NCBI RefSeq assembly: GCF_008033235.1
Contig: NZ_CP042432.1
Span: 2,790,001-2,854,000, forward strand
Length of the DNA: 64,000 bases
DNA from: Anseongella ginsenosidimutans
GTDB lineage: Bacteria > Bacteroidota > Bacteroidia > Sphingobacteriales > Sphingobacteriaceae
Reading direction: 5' to 3'
Shown here: piece after piece, positions 1-8,819 of the stretch
Layout: each line of letters starts with the position of its first letter
How positions within the stretch are numbered: position 1 is the stretch's first letter
Program-made: the position numbers and the translations under genes
Notes under the pieces: model-generated
The model's database searches: none
What the model saw: only the letters and a program-made list of their open reading frames with translations
What the model was told of the DNA's origin: nothing

Positions 1-718
1 TACGACCACCGACAAACAGTCTAAGGAAAAGATCGATGCCCTGAAGGCATTCGGCGCCGAAGTGATCGTTTGCCCCACCGATGTGGAACCCGAAGATCCC
101 CGCTCTTATTATTCCAAATCTTTTCAGCTTGAAAAGGAGATCCCCGGCAGCTGGAAAGCAAACCAATATGACAATGTGTCCAACCTCATTGCACATTACG
201 AGCAAACCGGCCCCGAAATATGGGAGCAAACTGGCGGCAAGGTCACCCATTTTATCGCCGGTGTAGGCACCGGGGGCACGATCAGCGGGGTAGGCCGCTT
301 CCTGAAGGAAAAAAATCCGGCGGTGAAGATCTGGGGCATTGATACCTATGGGTCCGTTTTTAAGAAATACAAGGAAACGGGTATTTTTGATAAAGAGGAG
401 ATCTATCCTTATATCACGGAGGGAATTGGCGAAGACTTTCTTCCCAAATGCGTTGATTTCGATGTCATCGACCTTTTTGAAAAGGTCGATGACAAGGACG
501 CCGCCCTGATGACCCGCGAAATTGCCATTAAAGAAGGGATTTTCGTCGGAAATTCTTCGGGCGCAGTCATCGCCGGCCTCCGCCGGCTAAAAGGCCTGCT
601 CGGGCCTGAAGACGTTGTCGTAGCGCTTTTCCATGACCACGGCTCCCGTTACATGGGAAAGATGTTCAACGAGGACTGGCTGCGCGAAAAAGGCTTCCTC
701 GAAGCCAAAGAAGGTTGA
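1..718 (+). CDS. Cystathionine beta-synthase / cysteine synthase-family PLP enzyme, 5' end outside window
   Basis: The frame is open from base 2, so the gene begins upstream; about 238 C-terminal residues are visible. The glycine-rich loop GVGTGGT (bases ~260-280) binds the PLP phosphate, and GNSSGA near the C-terminus is the conserved cofactor-contact segment of fold-type II PLP enzymes. EGIGEDFLP followed by a C-terminus of the type MFNEDWLREKGFL resembles cystathionine beta-synthase more than O-acetylserine sulfhydrylase. No regulatory CBS domain pair follows; the protein ends straight after the catalytic domain. It would act in the cytoplasm in cysteine/homocysteine metabolism. Which amino-acid acceptor it uses cannot be settled from this fragment. 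Confidence 0.85.
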   Translation, partial: TTTDKQSKEKIDALKAFGAEVIVCPTDVEPEDPRSYYSKSFQLEKEIPGSWKANQYDNVSNLIAHYEQTGPEIWEQTGGKVTHFIAGVGTGGTISGVGRFLKEKNPAVKIWGIDTYGSVFKKYKETGIFDKEEIYPYITEGIGEDFLPKCVDFDVIDLFEKVDDKDAALMTREIAIKEGIFVGNSSGAVIAGLRRLKGLLGPEDVVVALFHDHGSRYMGKMFNEDWLREKGFLEAKEG

Positions 719-733
719 TCAAGCCATTCTGTT

Positions 734-800
734 CCAGGAATTTTCACTATTATAGGATTCGCATCTTTTCCCGGAATTTTCACCTGTTTCAGGATTTGCA
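734..800. repeat. Imperfect direct repeat, two copies, period 36
   Basis: Two related segments of about 30 bases (734-763 and 770-800) share the pattern GGAATTTTCAC then AGGATT.GCA. They fill most of the 112-base gap between two convergent genes. No terminator hairpin with a T-run is obvious here. Function unknown. Confidence 0.45.
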
Positions 801-830
801 GTAAGAACCAGTACCGGCAGCGCTCGCGGC

Positions 831-2135
831 TTAAACTCTTTTGATTTCCGCTCCGAGGGCCTGCAGGCGCTGTTCTATGTCCTGGTAACCCCTGTCAATC
901 TGTGAAACGTTCCGGATAATACTTTTTCCTTCGGCTGAAAGAGCGGCAATAAGCAGGGAAACGCCCGCCCGGATATCGGGGGAAGTCATTTCAATGCCTT
1001 TCAGGGGATATTTTCGTCCCAGGCCAATGACATTGGCGCGATGCGGATCGCAAAGAATGATCCTGGCACCCATATCAATAAGCTTATCCACGAAAAACAG
1101 GCGGCTTTCAAACATCTTCTGATGGATCAGCACACTGCCGCTGGCCTGCGTGGCAACAACCAGCACAATGCTCAACAAGTCCGGGGTGAAGCCGGGCCAG
1201 GGAGCGTCCGCAATGGTAAGGATGGAACCGTCAATAAAAGTTTCTATCTCGTAGCTGTCCCGGGAGGGAATGTAGATGTCGTCTCCGCGCAATTCAAAGT
1301 GAATGCCGAGCTTCCTGAACACGCCTGGTATCTGTCCCAGTTCAGGATAATGCACGTCTTTAATGGTAATTTCCGAACGGGTCATGGCCGCCAGCCCGAT
1401 AAAGCTGCCAATCTCAATCATATCCGGAAGCATGCGGTGAGAGGCGCCCCCCAGTTTATCAACGCCTTCAATACTGAGCATATTGGAACCAATTCCGTTG
1501 ATAATGGCGCCCATTGAGGTCAGCATACGGCAAAGCTGCTGGATATATGGTTCGCAGGCGGCGTTATAGATAGTGGTAACTCCTTTAGCGAGTACGGCCG
1601 CCATAACGATATTGGCCGTGCCTGTTACGGAGGCTTCGTCAAGCAGCATATAAGTACCCTTCAGCTCCGTTGCCGAAAGGCTGAAAAAGCTTTCCGAAGC
1701 GTCGTAATCAAAGCGGGCCCCTAATTTTTGTAGTCCGATAAAGTGGGTGTCGAGCCTTCTTCGCCCTATTTTATCGCCCCCGGGTTTAGGTATCCAGGCT
1801 TTCCCGAAACGCGCCAGCAGCGGCCCCACGATCATGATTGAGCCGCGGAGGGCAGCGCCTTTTCTTTTGAATTCTTCTGACCGCAGGTAGTCCAGGTCAA
1901 TGGTTTTCGCCTGGAAAGCAAAACTGCCTTTTCCGTGCCGCTGAACGGCTACGCCAAGGTCTTCCAGCAGATTAATGAGATTGTTGACGTCCTTTATATC
2001 CGGAACATTCTCAATAGTGATCTTTTCTTCACTCAACAAGACTGCCGATATCACCTGCAAGGCTTCGTTCTTAGCACCCTGCGGGATAATTTCCCCTTTC
2101 AACGGCTTTCCGCCAATAATCTCAAAAGAATCCAT
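831..2135 (-). CDS. murA: UDP-N-acetylglucosamine 1-carboxyvinyltransferase (MurA)
   Basis: Transfers enolpyruvate from phosphoenolpyruvate to UDP-GlcNAc, the first committed step of peptidoglycan synthesis, in the cytoplasm. The 434-residue length and the EPSP-synthase-like repeats fit the family. The Lys-Asn pair near residue 22 (GAKNEA) matches the conserved substrate-binding pair. In the catalytic loop PGGDKIGRRRLD the usual cysteine (Cys115 of E. coli) is Asp121, the natural variant known to make MurA insensitive to fosfomycin. The ATG at 2135 (MDSFEIIGG) is chosen; a longer TTG start at 2150 lies inside a repeat. It lies downstream of the DUF4290 gene, an arrangement I associate with Bacteroidota, but a terminator separates them. 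Confidence 0.95.
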   Translation of the reverse strand: MDSFEIIGGKPLKGEIIPQGAKNEALQVISAVLLSEEKITIENVPDIKDVNNLINLLEDLGVAVQRHGKGSFAFQAKTIDLDYLRSEEFKRKGAALRGSIMIVGPLLARFGKAWIPKPGGDKIGRRRLDTHFIGLQKLGARFDYDASESFFSLSATELKGTYMLLDEASVTGTANIVMAAVLAKGVTTIYNAACEPYIQQLCRMLTSMGAIINGIGSNMLSIEGVDKLGGASHRMLPDMIEIGSFIGLAAMTRSEITIKDVHYPELGQIPGVFRKLGIHFELRGDDIYIPSRDSYEIETFIDGSILTIADAPWPGFTPDLLSIVLVVATQASGSVLIHQKMFESRLFFVDKLIDMGARIILCDPHRANVIGLGRKYPLKGIEMTSPDIRAGVSLLIAALSAEGKSIIRNVSQIDRGYQDIEQRLQALGAEIKRV

Positions 2136-2140
2136 TATTC

Positions 2141-2290
2141 TAAAGTTCAAAGTTCAAAGTTTAAAGTTCAAAGTTTTAAAATTGACAACTTTGAACTTTA
2201 AACCGTTGCGAAGAGTTTAAAGTTCAACGTTCAAGGTTTTAGAATTGACAACTTTGAACCTTAAACCTTAAACTGTTGCGAAGCAACAAT
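2141..2290. repeat. AAGTTCAAAG-type intergenic inverted-repeat element, two tandem units
   Basis: The gap is made of reiterated AAAGTTCAAAG/TTTAAAG words. In unit 1 a 17-base arm (2159-2175) is perfectly complementary to 2187-2203 with an 11-base loop. Unit 2 (2214-2283) repeats the arrangement less exactly. Each unit ends in GTTGCGAAG. It lies directly upstream of murA, so a transcript would carry two long A/U hairpins. Similar AAGTTCAAAG-rich spacers are familiar from Bacteroidota chromosomes; function unknown. Confidence 0.7.
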
Positions 2291-2297
2291 TCCAACT

Positions 2298-2320
2298 AAA
2301 AAAAGGCGTTGCCTTTTTTT
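2298..2320 (-). terminator. Rho-independent terminator after the DUF4290 gene
   Basis: AAAAAAAGGC, loop GTT, GCCTTTTTTT is a perfect 10-bp stem with A and T tracts, so it could work in both directions. It overlaps the stop codon of the DUF4290 gene and would separate that gene from murA. Confidence 0.75.
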
Positions 2321-2990
2321 AATATCGTTTTCCGCCGTTTTGGTTATATCGTTTTTTGCCGCCGCCGGTATTGCTTTGATGCGATTTGGCGGAGGCTTTG
2401 TCCCGGAGGTTGCCGCGGGTGGTGCGGGGGTCGACCTTGCTCAGGTTGACGCCTTCTTCCAGTTCCAGCTCGCCACCGGAGAGAATGCTCAGGTCGCTCT
2501 TAATGGTCTCGTCATTCACTGAATCCTTGTTCCAGGTGATGTAGGCGAGTTTCATGAAATTGGCAAGCTGGTTTACGTACATGCTTTTCCGCTCGGGATC
2601 GTCGATGGCTTTTGCTTTTTCGATCATCATTTCGACCGTTTTCCCGTAATGCCTGAACTTAATACGACCGGAAGGGTAAGTAAGTCTTTCCGGTTTATTG
2701 TTGATGCTTTCTCTTGATGGGACAGGGTAGGGGGAGTCCACATCCAGCTGGAAATCAGAGATAATAAAGAGATGGTCCCAAAGCTTGTGCGTGAAATCCG
2801 ATACGTCGCGGAGGTGAGGGTTTAGCTGGCCCATAAGCTCGATCACGGCCTGGGCGTATAGGTTGCGTTCCTCTTTGCTGGGCAGGCTCATGACAAAATC
2901 TACCATGTTCTGCACATTTCGCCCGTATTCCGCTAGTTTCAAATGGGGCCTGGTTGAATTATATTCAAAGGGCCCGGTAAATTTTTCCAT
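2319..2990 (-). CDS. DUF4290 domain-containing protein
   Basis: A 223-residue cytoplasmic protein without signal peptide or membrane segment. The N-terminal part (FEYNSTRPHLKLAEYGRNVQ and the following helices) is the Bacteroidota-specific DUF4290 family; the last 30 residues are a basic Gly/Lys/Asn tail (GGGKKRYNQNGGKRY) that could bind nucleic acid. No biochemical function is known to me. It starts 6 bases after the stop of the UvrD/PcrA helicase gene on the same strand, so the two are probably co-transcribed, and murA follows beyond a terminator. The link to the helicase suggests, but does not show, a nucleic-acid role. Confidence 0.85.
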   Translation of the reverse strand: MEKFTGPFEYNSTRPHLKLAEYGRNVQNMVDFVMSLPSKEERNLYAQAVIELMGQLNPHLRDVSDFTHKLWDHLFIISDFQLDVDSPYPVPSRESINNKPERLTYPSGRIKFRHYGKTVEMMIEKAKAIDDPERKSMYVNQLANFMKLAYITWNKDSVNDETIKSDLSILSGGELELEEGVNLSKVDPRTTRGNLRDKASAKSHQSNTGGGKKRYNQNGGKRY

Positions 2991-2995
2991 GCTTG

Positions 2996-5320
2996 TTATA
3001 ATATGGGATCGTTATTTTTTACGATCCGGAGTTTTGCGAATTTAAGTAAAAGTTGCTTTTGTCCAGCATCTTTAAATAAAACTGTTGCCTTTGAATCGGG
3101 GAGGCGGCCTTCCAGTTTAACGATCGTCCCGAAGCCGAACTTTTCATGTTCCACTTCCATTCCTTCCCGGATAGCGGCCGGATCGTCCGCGGTGAAGTTA
3201 GCTGTGGGCACATGCTTCGTTGCAGGAACAGGTTTGGCAGGCGTATTGTTTGCTTTGGGCTTTGGCCGGGAAAATGAAAGGCGCTCACCAGCGCCCGCGC
3301 TGCCGGGGGAATTGTTCCATGCCTTCCGTTCATCGTCGAAGAAGGTATTATCCGGAGCAGCTGCCGGCGACCCTATATCCAGTTCAAGGTACTTTGGATC
3401 AACTTCATCAATGAAGCGGCTCTGCTCGCAGTGAATGAGCGATCCCCAGCGATAACGGGTAGTGGCGTAGGTGAGCGTAAGTTTTTTTTCCGCCCTTGTC
3501 GCCGCCACATAAAAAAGCCGGCGTTCCTCTTCCAGATCGGTGCGGGAATTGAGGGAAAGCTGGGATGGGAACAGGTTCTCTTCCATTCCCACCACATATA
3601 CATGCGGAAATTCGAGCCCCTTGGCGGCATGGATGGTCATCAGGGAAACCGTGTCGCTGTCGCCTTCCTTTTCCTCCACCTTATCATCGCCCGTTAACAG
3701 GGCAATGTCCTGAAGGTACTGGGTAAGGCTTTTATCTTCAATATCTTCTCTTTCGCTGAATTCCTTAATACCGTTGAGGAGTTCCTGTATATTCTCATAG
3801 CGGCTCAGCCCTTCTATGGATTTATCATTGTACAGGTCTTTCAGCAGGCCCGACTGGCTGGCAATATGATGCGCTACTTCGTAAGCATGTTGATTTTTCA
3901 GCATGGCGGCGAAGCTCTTGATCATGATCGCGAAATTCTGGATAGCCTCGCCGGAACGCCCGCCGATATATTGCTTGCTGTTTTCCACCACTTCCCACAG
4001 GGATTTATCCTGTTCATCGGCAGCCAACACCAGCTTATCCATACTGGTTTTGCCAATGCCCCGGACCGGGTAATTAATAATGCGTTTCAGCGCCTGCTCG
4101 TCATTGTGATTTACCGTGAGCCGGAAATAAGAAATAAGGTCACGGATCTCTTTTCGCTGGTAAAAGGAAAGCCCGCCGTAGATCTTATAAGGTATATTGA
4201 GTTTCCTCAGTGCCTCTTCCATAGCCCTTGACTGGGCATTGGTACGGTAGAGAATAGCAAAATCATTATAGTTCATTCCCCGGGAAGCCTGTTCCGCCAT
4301 AATAGATGCGGCAACCGTCTTTCCCTCTTCGTTATCGCTGTGTGTGCGGATGACCTTTATTTTCTCGCCTGCTTCATTTTCGGAAAAGATGACTTTTTCC
4401 AGCTGGTCGCGGTTATTGGCAATGATGCTATTGGCCGCGTTAACGATATTCTTGGTGGAGCGGTAATTCTGTTCGAGTTTGAAAACTTTCAGGTCGGGGT
4501 AATCCTTTTCGAAGTTCAGTATGTTCTGGATATTGGCTCCCCGGAAAGCATAGATACTTTGGGCATCGTCACCCACTACGCAGATATTCTGGTGTACGGC
4601 CGCCAGGCGCTTGACAATAAGATACTGGGAGAAATTGGTGTCCTGGTACTCGTCCACCATGATATAGCGGAACTTATGCTGGTATTTGTGCAGGGCTTCG
4701 GGGTGATCCCTGAAAAGCACATTGGTTTTGAACAGCAGGTCGTCAAAATCCATGGCCCCGGCTTTATAACAGCGCTTTACATACGTTTGATAGATCTCAC
4801 CCATGCGTTCGCGGCCGGAAGAAATATCGTCGGCCTGTATCTGGCTGCTTTCCATATATTCCTTGGCGGAGATCAGATTGTTCTTGGCCGAAGAGATCCG
4901 GGAATAGACAAAATTGGGATTGTACAGCTTATCATCGAGCATCAGCTCTTTGAGAATAGCCTTGATCAGGCTTTTACTGTCGTCCGTGTCATAAATGGTG
5001 AAATTGGCCGGGTAGCCGATCAGCTCGGCTTCTGAACGGAGTATGCGCGCGAAAATGGAATGGAACGTTCCCATCCACAGGTTGCGGGCTTCATCGCCGG
5101 TAACCGAGGTCACACGTTCCCGCATTTCCTTCGCCGCTTTATTGGTAAAGGTAAGCGCGAGAATGCGAAAAGCATCGACTCCTTTTTGCAATAAATGGGC
5201 AATACGGTAGGTAATCACCCTCGTTTTGCCGGAACCGGCACCTGCCACAATCATCATTGGCCCTTCGGTACTTTCAACTGCTGACCGCTGCGAAGGATTT
5301 AGTAACTCAAGGTAGTTCAA
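2996..5320 (-). CDS. pcrA: UvrD/PcrA-type ATP-dependent DNA helicase
   Basis: Superfamily 1A 3'-5' DNA helicase used in excision repair and in clearing replication forks. The Q-motif (LNPSQRSAV, residue 7 on), Walker A AGAGSGKT (26-33), motif II VDEYQDTN (221-228), motif III GDDAQSIYAFRG (249-260), QNYRST (motif IV) and TIHAAKGLEF (motif V) are all present. After a low-complexity linker the C-terminus carries the PcrA-type Tudor-like module (EVEHEKFGFGTIVKLEG). The 774-residue length is normal. The divergent neighbour is cydA. A strong promoter ends only a few bases before the start codon, so the message may be nearly leaderless. Confidence 0.95.
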   Translation of the reverse strand: MNYLELLNPSQRSAVESTEGPMMIVAGAGSGKTRVITYRIAHLLQKGVDAFRILALTFTNKAAKEMRERVTSVTGDEARNLWMGTFHSIFARILRSEAELIGYPANFTIYDTDDSKSLIKAILKELMLDDKLYNPNFVYSRISSAKNNLISAKEYMESSQIQADDISSGRERMGEIYQTYVKRCYKAGAMDFDDLLFKTNVLFRDHPEALHKYQHKFRYIMVDEYQDTNFSQYLIVKRLAAVHQNICVVGDDAQSIYAFRGANIQNILNFEKDYPDLKVFKLEQNYRSTKNIVNAANSIIANNRDQLEKVIFSENEAGEKIKVIRTHSDNEEGKTVAASIMAEQASRGMNYNDFAILYRTNAQSRAMEEALRKLNIPYKIYGGLSFYQRKEIRDLISYFRLTVNHNDEQALKRIINYPVRGIGKTSMDKLVLAADEQDKSLWEVVENSKQYIGGRSGEAIQNFAIMIKSFAAMLKNQHAYEVAHHIASQSGLLKDLYNDKSIEGLSRYENIQELLNGIKEFSEREDIEDKSLTQYLQDIALLTGDDKVEEKEGDSDTVSLMTIHAAKGLEFPHVYVVGMEENLFPSQLSLNSRTDLEEERRLFYVAATRAEKKLTLTYATTRYRWGSLIHCEQSRFIDEVDPKYLELDIGSPAAAPDNTFFDDERKAWNNSPGSAGAGERLSFSRPKPKANNTPAKPVPATKHVPTANFTADDPAAIREGMEVEHEKFGFGTIVKLEGRLPDSKATVLFKDAGQKQLLLKFAKLRIVKNNDPIL

Positions 5321-5327
5321 AACCTTT

Positions 5328-5359
5328 CAAAATTAAGACTCTTTCCCTAATTGTTCAAA
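5328..5359 (-). promoter_or_regulatory. Bacteroidota-type promoter of the helicase/DUF4290 operon
   Basis: On the minus strand TTTG (5359-5356), a 20-base spacer and TAATTTTG (5335-5328) match the -33/-7 consensus TTTG...TAnnTTTG. Expected transcription starts fall at about 5315-5323, on top of the ATG at 5320. Confidence 0.6.
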
Positions 5360-5449
5360 TAAAGTTGGAACTTCCGGGCGGGAAGGCCATCCCGGGCCTG
5401 GAATCGCCTGAAAGCTTCCCGCGAACCCGCTTTTACGGGAATTTAACCT

Positions 5450-5457
5450 TATCTTTG
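5450..5457 (+). promoter_or_regulatory. -7 element of the cydAB promoter
   Basis: TATCTTTG fits TAnnTTTG exactly and lies 26 bases before the cydA ATG, predicting a leader of about 20 bases. No good -33 element is visible at the expected distance. Confidence 0.5.
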
Positions 5458-5483
5458 CGCTGTTCATCAATCCCCTCGTGTAA

Positions 5484-6813
5484 ATGGACGATCTTATTGC
5501 CGCCCGCTCACAAATGGCGCTTTCGCTTGGTTTTCACATTGTCTTTGCCTGTATTGGAATGGTCATGCCCTTTTTTATGGCGCTGTCCCATTACCGATGG
5601 CTGCGAACGGGCAATCTTGTGTATAAAAACCTTACCAAAGCCTGGAGCAAAGGGGTGGCAATTTTCTTTGCTACCGGCGCGGTTTCGGGTACCGTGCTTT
5701 CCTTTGAACTGGGGCTTCTCTGGCCTCGTTTTATGGAACATGCCGGACCTATTTTCGGAATGCCTTTTTCGCTGGAAGGCACTGCTTTCTTTATTGAAGC
5801 GATCGCCCTCGGATTTTTCCTGTACGGCTGGGATAGGTTAAACCGCTGGTTTCACTGGTTTACAGGCGTGGTGGTGGGCCTCAGCGGGCTGGCTTCCGGG
5901 ATACTGGTGGTTGCTGCCAATGCCTGGATGAATAGCCCGGCGGGCTTTGACTACATTCCCCTGCGGCCCCGGGGAAGACGGACAGTACCTGAATATTGAT
6001 CCCATTGCCGCAATGTTTAATGACGCCTGGTTTTCGCAGGCCCTTCATATGACGCTGGCGGCTTTTGTTGCTACGGGCTTTGCCGTTGCCGGCGTTCATG
6101 CCTTAATGATCCTCAAGAAGAGAAACGTGGAATTCCATACCCGCGCCTTCCGGATAGCAGCGGTGTTTGGCGCGGTAGCGGCTATCCTGCAGCCGATAAG
6201 CGGCGATATTTCCGCAAAAGATGTAGCCCGGCGCCAGCCCGCCAAGTTTGCGGCTATGGAGGCACACTTCGAGACCAGCCGTTCGGCGCCCCTGGTGATA
6301 GGAGGGCTTCCTGACGAAGAACGCAAAGAATTGAAGTATGCCATTGAACTGCCCGGAATGCTTAGCTGGCTGGCCCACGGAGATAGCGAGGCAGAAGTAA
6401 CGGGCCTGGACCGTATTCCAGACGACGAGGAACCGCCGGTACTCATCACGCACCTGGCTTTCCAGGTCATGGTTGGGCTGGGCGTATTGCTGATGCTTAC
6501 GGGTTTGCTTTATTTAATTGCCGCCTGGAGAAAGCGGGAATGGCTAAATAAAAGATGGCTGCTGAAGCTCTTTGTCATTTCCATTCCTATGGGTTTCATT
6601 GCGATTGAAGCCGGCTGGACCGTCACGGAAGTAGGCCGGCAGCCCTGGATCATTTATGAGATCATGCGTACCGCCGATGCACTCACGCCCATGCCGGGAA
6701 TCGCTTATTCCTTCTATATTTTTACCGCCGTATACATTTCTTTGAGCATTGTGGTTGTGTTTCTCCTGTACCGGCAAATAAAAATGGTTCCCGAAATTTA
6801 TGATAAACCCTGA
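5484..6813 (+). CDS. cydA: Cytochrome bd ubiquinol oxidase subunit I, reading frame interrupted
   Basis: Subunit I of the membrane quinol oxidase that reduces O2 at low oxygen. The first part (5484-5999) carries the N-terminal haem-ligand His18 (SLGFHIVF); the second frame (from ~5947) carries FSQALHM with the haem b558 His, the EVGRQPW quinol-site motif and a C-terminal helix. It is the short-Q-loop form. The two parts are in different frames, joined near NSPAGFDYI and DGQYLNIDP. Removing the 19 bases 5958-5976 restores a smooth family-like sequence, GFDYIDGQYLNIDP; a single-base correction in CCCCGGGG (5967-5974) also restores frame but leaves extra residues. cydB starts 3 bases downstream. 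As read, the gene would not make a full subunit. Confidence 0.9.
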
Positions 6814-6815
6814 TC

Positions 6816-7817
6816 ATGCTGTACGTTGTGATTACTTTCCTGGCGCTCTCCATTATTCTATACTTTTTGCTGGGAGGAGCGGATTTTGGCGCAGGGATCA
6901 TTGAACTGTTTACCTCGCAAAAGAACCGGGGCCGCACCCGAAAGGCCCTGTACCGGGCTATCGGACCGGTTTGGGAGGCCAATCATATGTGGCTTATCAT
7001 CGCCATCGTGATCCTTTTTGTAGGTTTCCCGGTAATGTATACTACCATGTCCGTTTATCTTCACATTCCCCTGCTGATAATGCTCTTGGGTATTATTGCC
7101 CGCGGTACGGCCTTTGTTTTCCGGCATTACGATGCCGTGAAGGATGAAATGCAATGGCTTTACAACCGCATATTCGTTTATTCCAGTTTTATCACGCCGT
7201 TGTTTTTAGGCGTTCTGGCCGGGAGCCTTATTTCCGGAAGAATAAACCCGGATGCCGATAGTTTTGCCGGAGCATATATTGCCGGATGGCTTCATCCTTT
7301 TTCTTTTGCCGTCGGTTTTTTTACGGTGGCACTTTGCGGATTCCTCGCGGCTATTTACCTTATCGGCGAAGCGAACAACGCCGAAGACCGGCGGCGTTTT
7401 ATCATTAAAGCCCGGCATATGCTCATCGCCGCCTGGCTGCTGGGAGGTTTGGTTTTCCTTACCGCACGCCTGGAAGCTATTCCGCTCCAGGAGTGGGTAT
7501 TCGGCAATGTTCCCGGACTGACCGCCGTCATATTGGCCAGTCTTTCGCTGATCCTGCTTTGGTATTTGCTGCTCCGGGGAAAAACGCAGGTACTGCGCGT
7601 GCTTGCCGGTTTCCAGGTTTGCATGATTCTCTTCGCAGTGAGTTACGCCCACTTTCCCGACTTTATCATTATGCAGGGAGGGCTTACCCTTTCCCTGTTT
7701 GAACATTACTCCGCTCCGGCCATTCGCGGGCTGGGCTGGGCGCTGCTTTTGGGTAGTGTGCTGATCCTTCCCTTTCTCTTTTACCTTTTTTACAGTTTTC
7801 AAAAAAAGGAGGAATAG
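6816..7817 (+). CDS. cydB: Cytochrome bd ubiquinol oxidase subunit II
   Basis: Partner subunit of CydA. The 333-residue protein has about eight membrane segments and the typical N-terminus LGGADFGAGIIELF, followed by IGPVWEANHMWLI and a second half with WLHPFSFAVGFF. The length is normal and the frame is open throughout. It starts 3 bases after cydA and must be translated from the same message. A weak stem-loop (7819-7838, GCTGAC/GTCAGC) lies just after the stop, without a clear T-run. Confidence 0.95.
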   Translation: MLYVVITFLALSIILYFLLGGADFGAGIIELFTSQKNRGRTRKALYRAIGPVWEANHMWLIIAIVILFVGFPVMYTTMSVYLHIPLLIMLLGIIARGTAFVFRHYDAVKDEMQWLYNRIFVYSSFITPLFLGVLAGSLISGRINPDADSFAGAYIAGWLHPFSFAVGFFTVALCGFLAAIYLIGEANNAEDRRRFIIKARHMLIAAWLLGGLVFLTARLEAIPLQEWVFGNVPGLTAVILASLSLILLWYLLLRGKTQVLRVLAGFQVCMILFAVSYAHFPDFIIMQGGLTLSLFEHYSAPAIRGLGWALLLGSVLILPFLFYLFYSFQKKEE

Positions 7818-7859
7818 CGCTGACACGCATAGGTCAGCCCCGGCGAAGCGGCTCTCTTT

Positions 7860-8414
7860 TTAGCGGCGAAGGGAGTTCAGGCAATTCTCTACTGTTTCCT
7901 CCGCACGGCGGTACAGGCGCGGGTCGCCCTGATCCATTTTCTTTAAGAGCTGCCGGCATTCCCTGAGGAAAACTTTCGCAAAATCAGCATCATTGGCCGC
8001 AATATCTCCTGCATTATCAATAATGTCGGCATATTTGACGGTTTGCGCCGCCGCCGGCGCTTTTGTGAGGCGCTCCGCTTCCCGGACTTTCCTTTTTTTC
8101 CTGTTCAGTTTCGGATAGGCGTCCTTCGTATAGATATCTGTCAGCCAGTCTACAAGCATCACCGTTTCCGCAGTTTCTGCCGGGTTAAAAAGGCCCTCAA
8201 GGAAAGCCTTTATTTCTTTTTTTCGCACCGGCGTGTCTTCCAGTACGTCATGAAGGAGCGCCGCTGCAAGGACAGGCTGGCTGGCGGTATATTCCCTGCA
8301 GATATTCATTACCCGGACAGGGTGTACGATATAAGGTTCATCCTTATATTTTCTTCGCTGCGCTCCGTGTGCTTTTCCCGCAAAGTCTTCTATTTCCTTT
8401 AATGCTGCATCCAT
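7860..8414 (-). CDS. HD-domain phosphohydrolase, small alarmone hydrolase-like
   Basis: A 184-residue single-domain protein resembling the hydrolase half of RelA/SpoT and MESH1-type enzymes. Visible motifs are H..QRRKYKDEPYIVHPVRV (first metal His), the HD pair in ALLHDVLEDT, and VKYADIIDNAGDI in the place of the family's KLADxxxN motif. Such enzymes hydrolyse (p)ppGpp or related nucleotides in the cytoplasm; the substrate here is not proven. The ATG at 8414 (MDAALKE) starts the domain; the frame could extend to 8459 but adds unconserved residues. It is monocistronic and convergent with cydB. Confidence 0.8.
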   Translation of the reverse strand: MDAALKEIEDFAGKAHGAQRRKYKDEPYIVHPVRVMNICREYTASQPVLAAALLHDVLEDTPVRKKEIKAFLEGLFNPAETAETVMLVDWLTDIYTKDAYPKLNRKKRKVREAERLTKAPAAAQTVKYADIIDNAGDIAANDADFAKVFLRECRQLLKKMDQGDPRLYRRAEETVENCLNSLRR

Positions 8415-8459
8415 GTTTGTATTTAAAGCATTAATTGTACCGGAGAATGTAGAAATCAC

Positions 8460-8819
8460 GGTAAATCTTCCCGCAGGCGCCTATGCGGGAAAAAGCCTTA
8501 CCATGTTGCTCCCTTAGGGTGTATTCCTAAAAGCTATAAGAACTTTCTTGGCCCGGTTCGGGCTTCTTGCTACCTTTGTGCCTGCAGGACTATTCTGCGA
8601 TGACTGCCAAACCCTATTGAAAACATGTATTGAGTCAAAAATCAGGGCGAAACATATGAATCTGCACGCATGGGGCTGCATTTGGTCACCAGGCATGAAT
8701 TCAGTTGGTTTTTACCTCCAACACGGCTGTCAATTGCCATGGGCAAAAAAGTACAACCGTTCGTTTGAAGAGCAGCAGAGGTTGAGCAGTCTGATGGTAA
8801 TGGAATCGACAGTTGGTGA
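8460..8819. other. Gap without a recognisable gene, with one orphan promoter
   Basis: A stem-loop (TCCCGCA 8469-8475 with TGCGGGA 8484-8490) lies at the left. On the plus strand TTG (8548-8550), a 20-base spacer and TACCTTTG (8571-8578) form a good Bacteroidota promoter pointing at the transposase remnant. An open frame at 8548-8883 has no familiar features and is not called. The promoter may be what is left of the transposase gene's 5' end. Confidence 0.4.

Noticed and set aside
4340-5035. 231-residue open frame on the plus strand inside the helicase gene
   Set aside because: It is antisense to conserved helicase motifs on the minus strand and shows no known domain.
5967-5974. Programmed +1 frameshift in cydA at CCCC
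   Set aside because: Slippage there could in principle restore the frame, but I know of no cydA with programmed frameshifting, and the 19-base insertion gives a better match to the family.
7819-7838. Possible terminator after cydB
   Set aside because: The stem is only 6 bp and no T-run follows, so I mention it only in the cydB entry.
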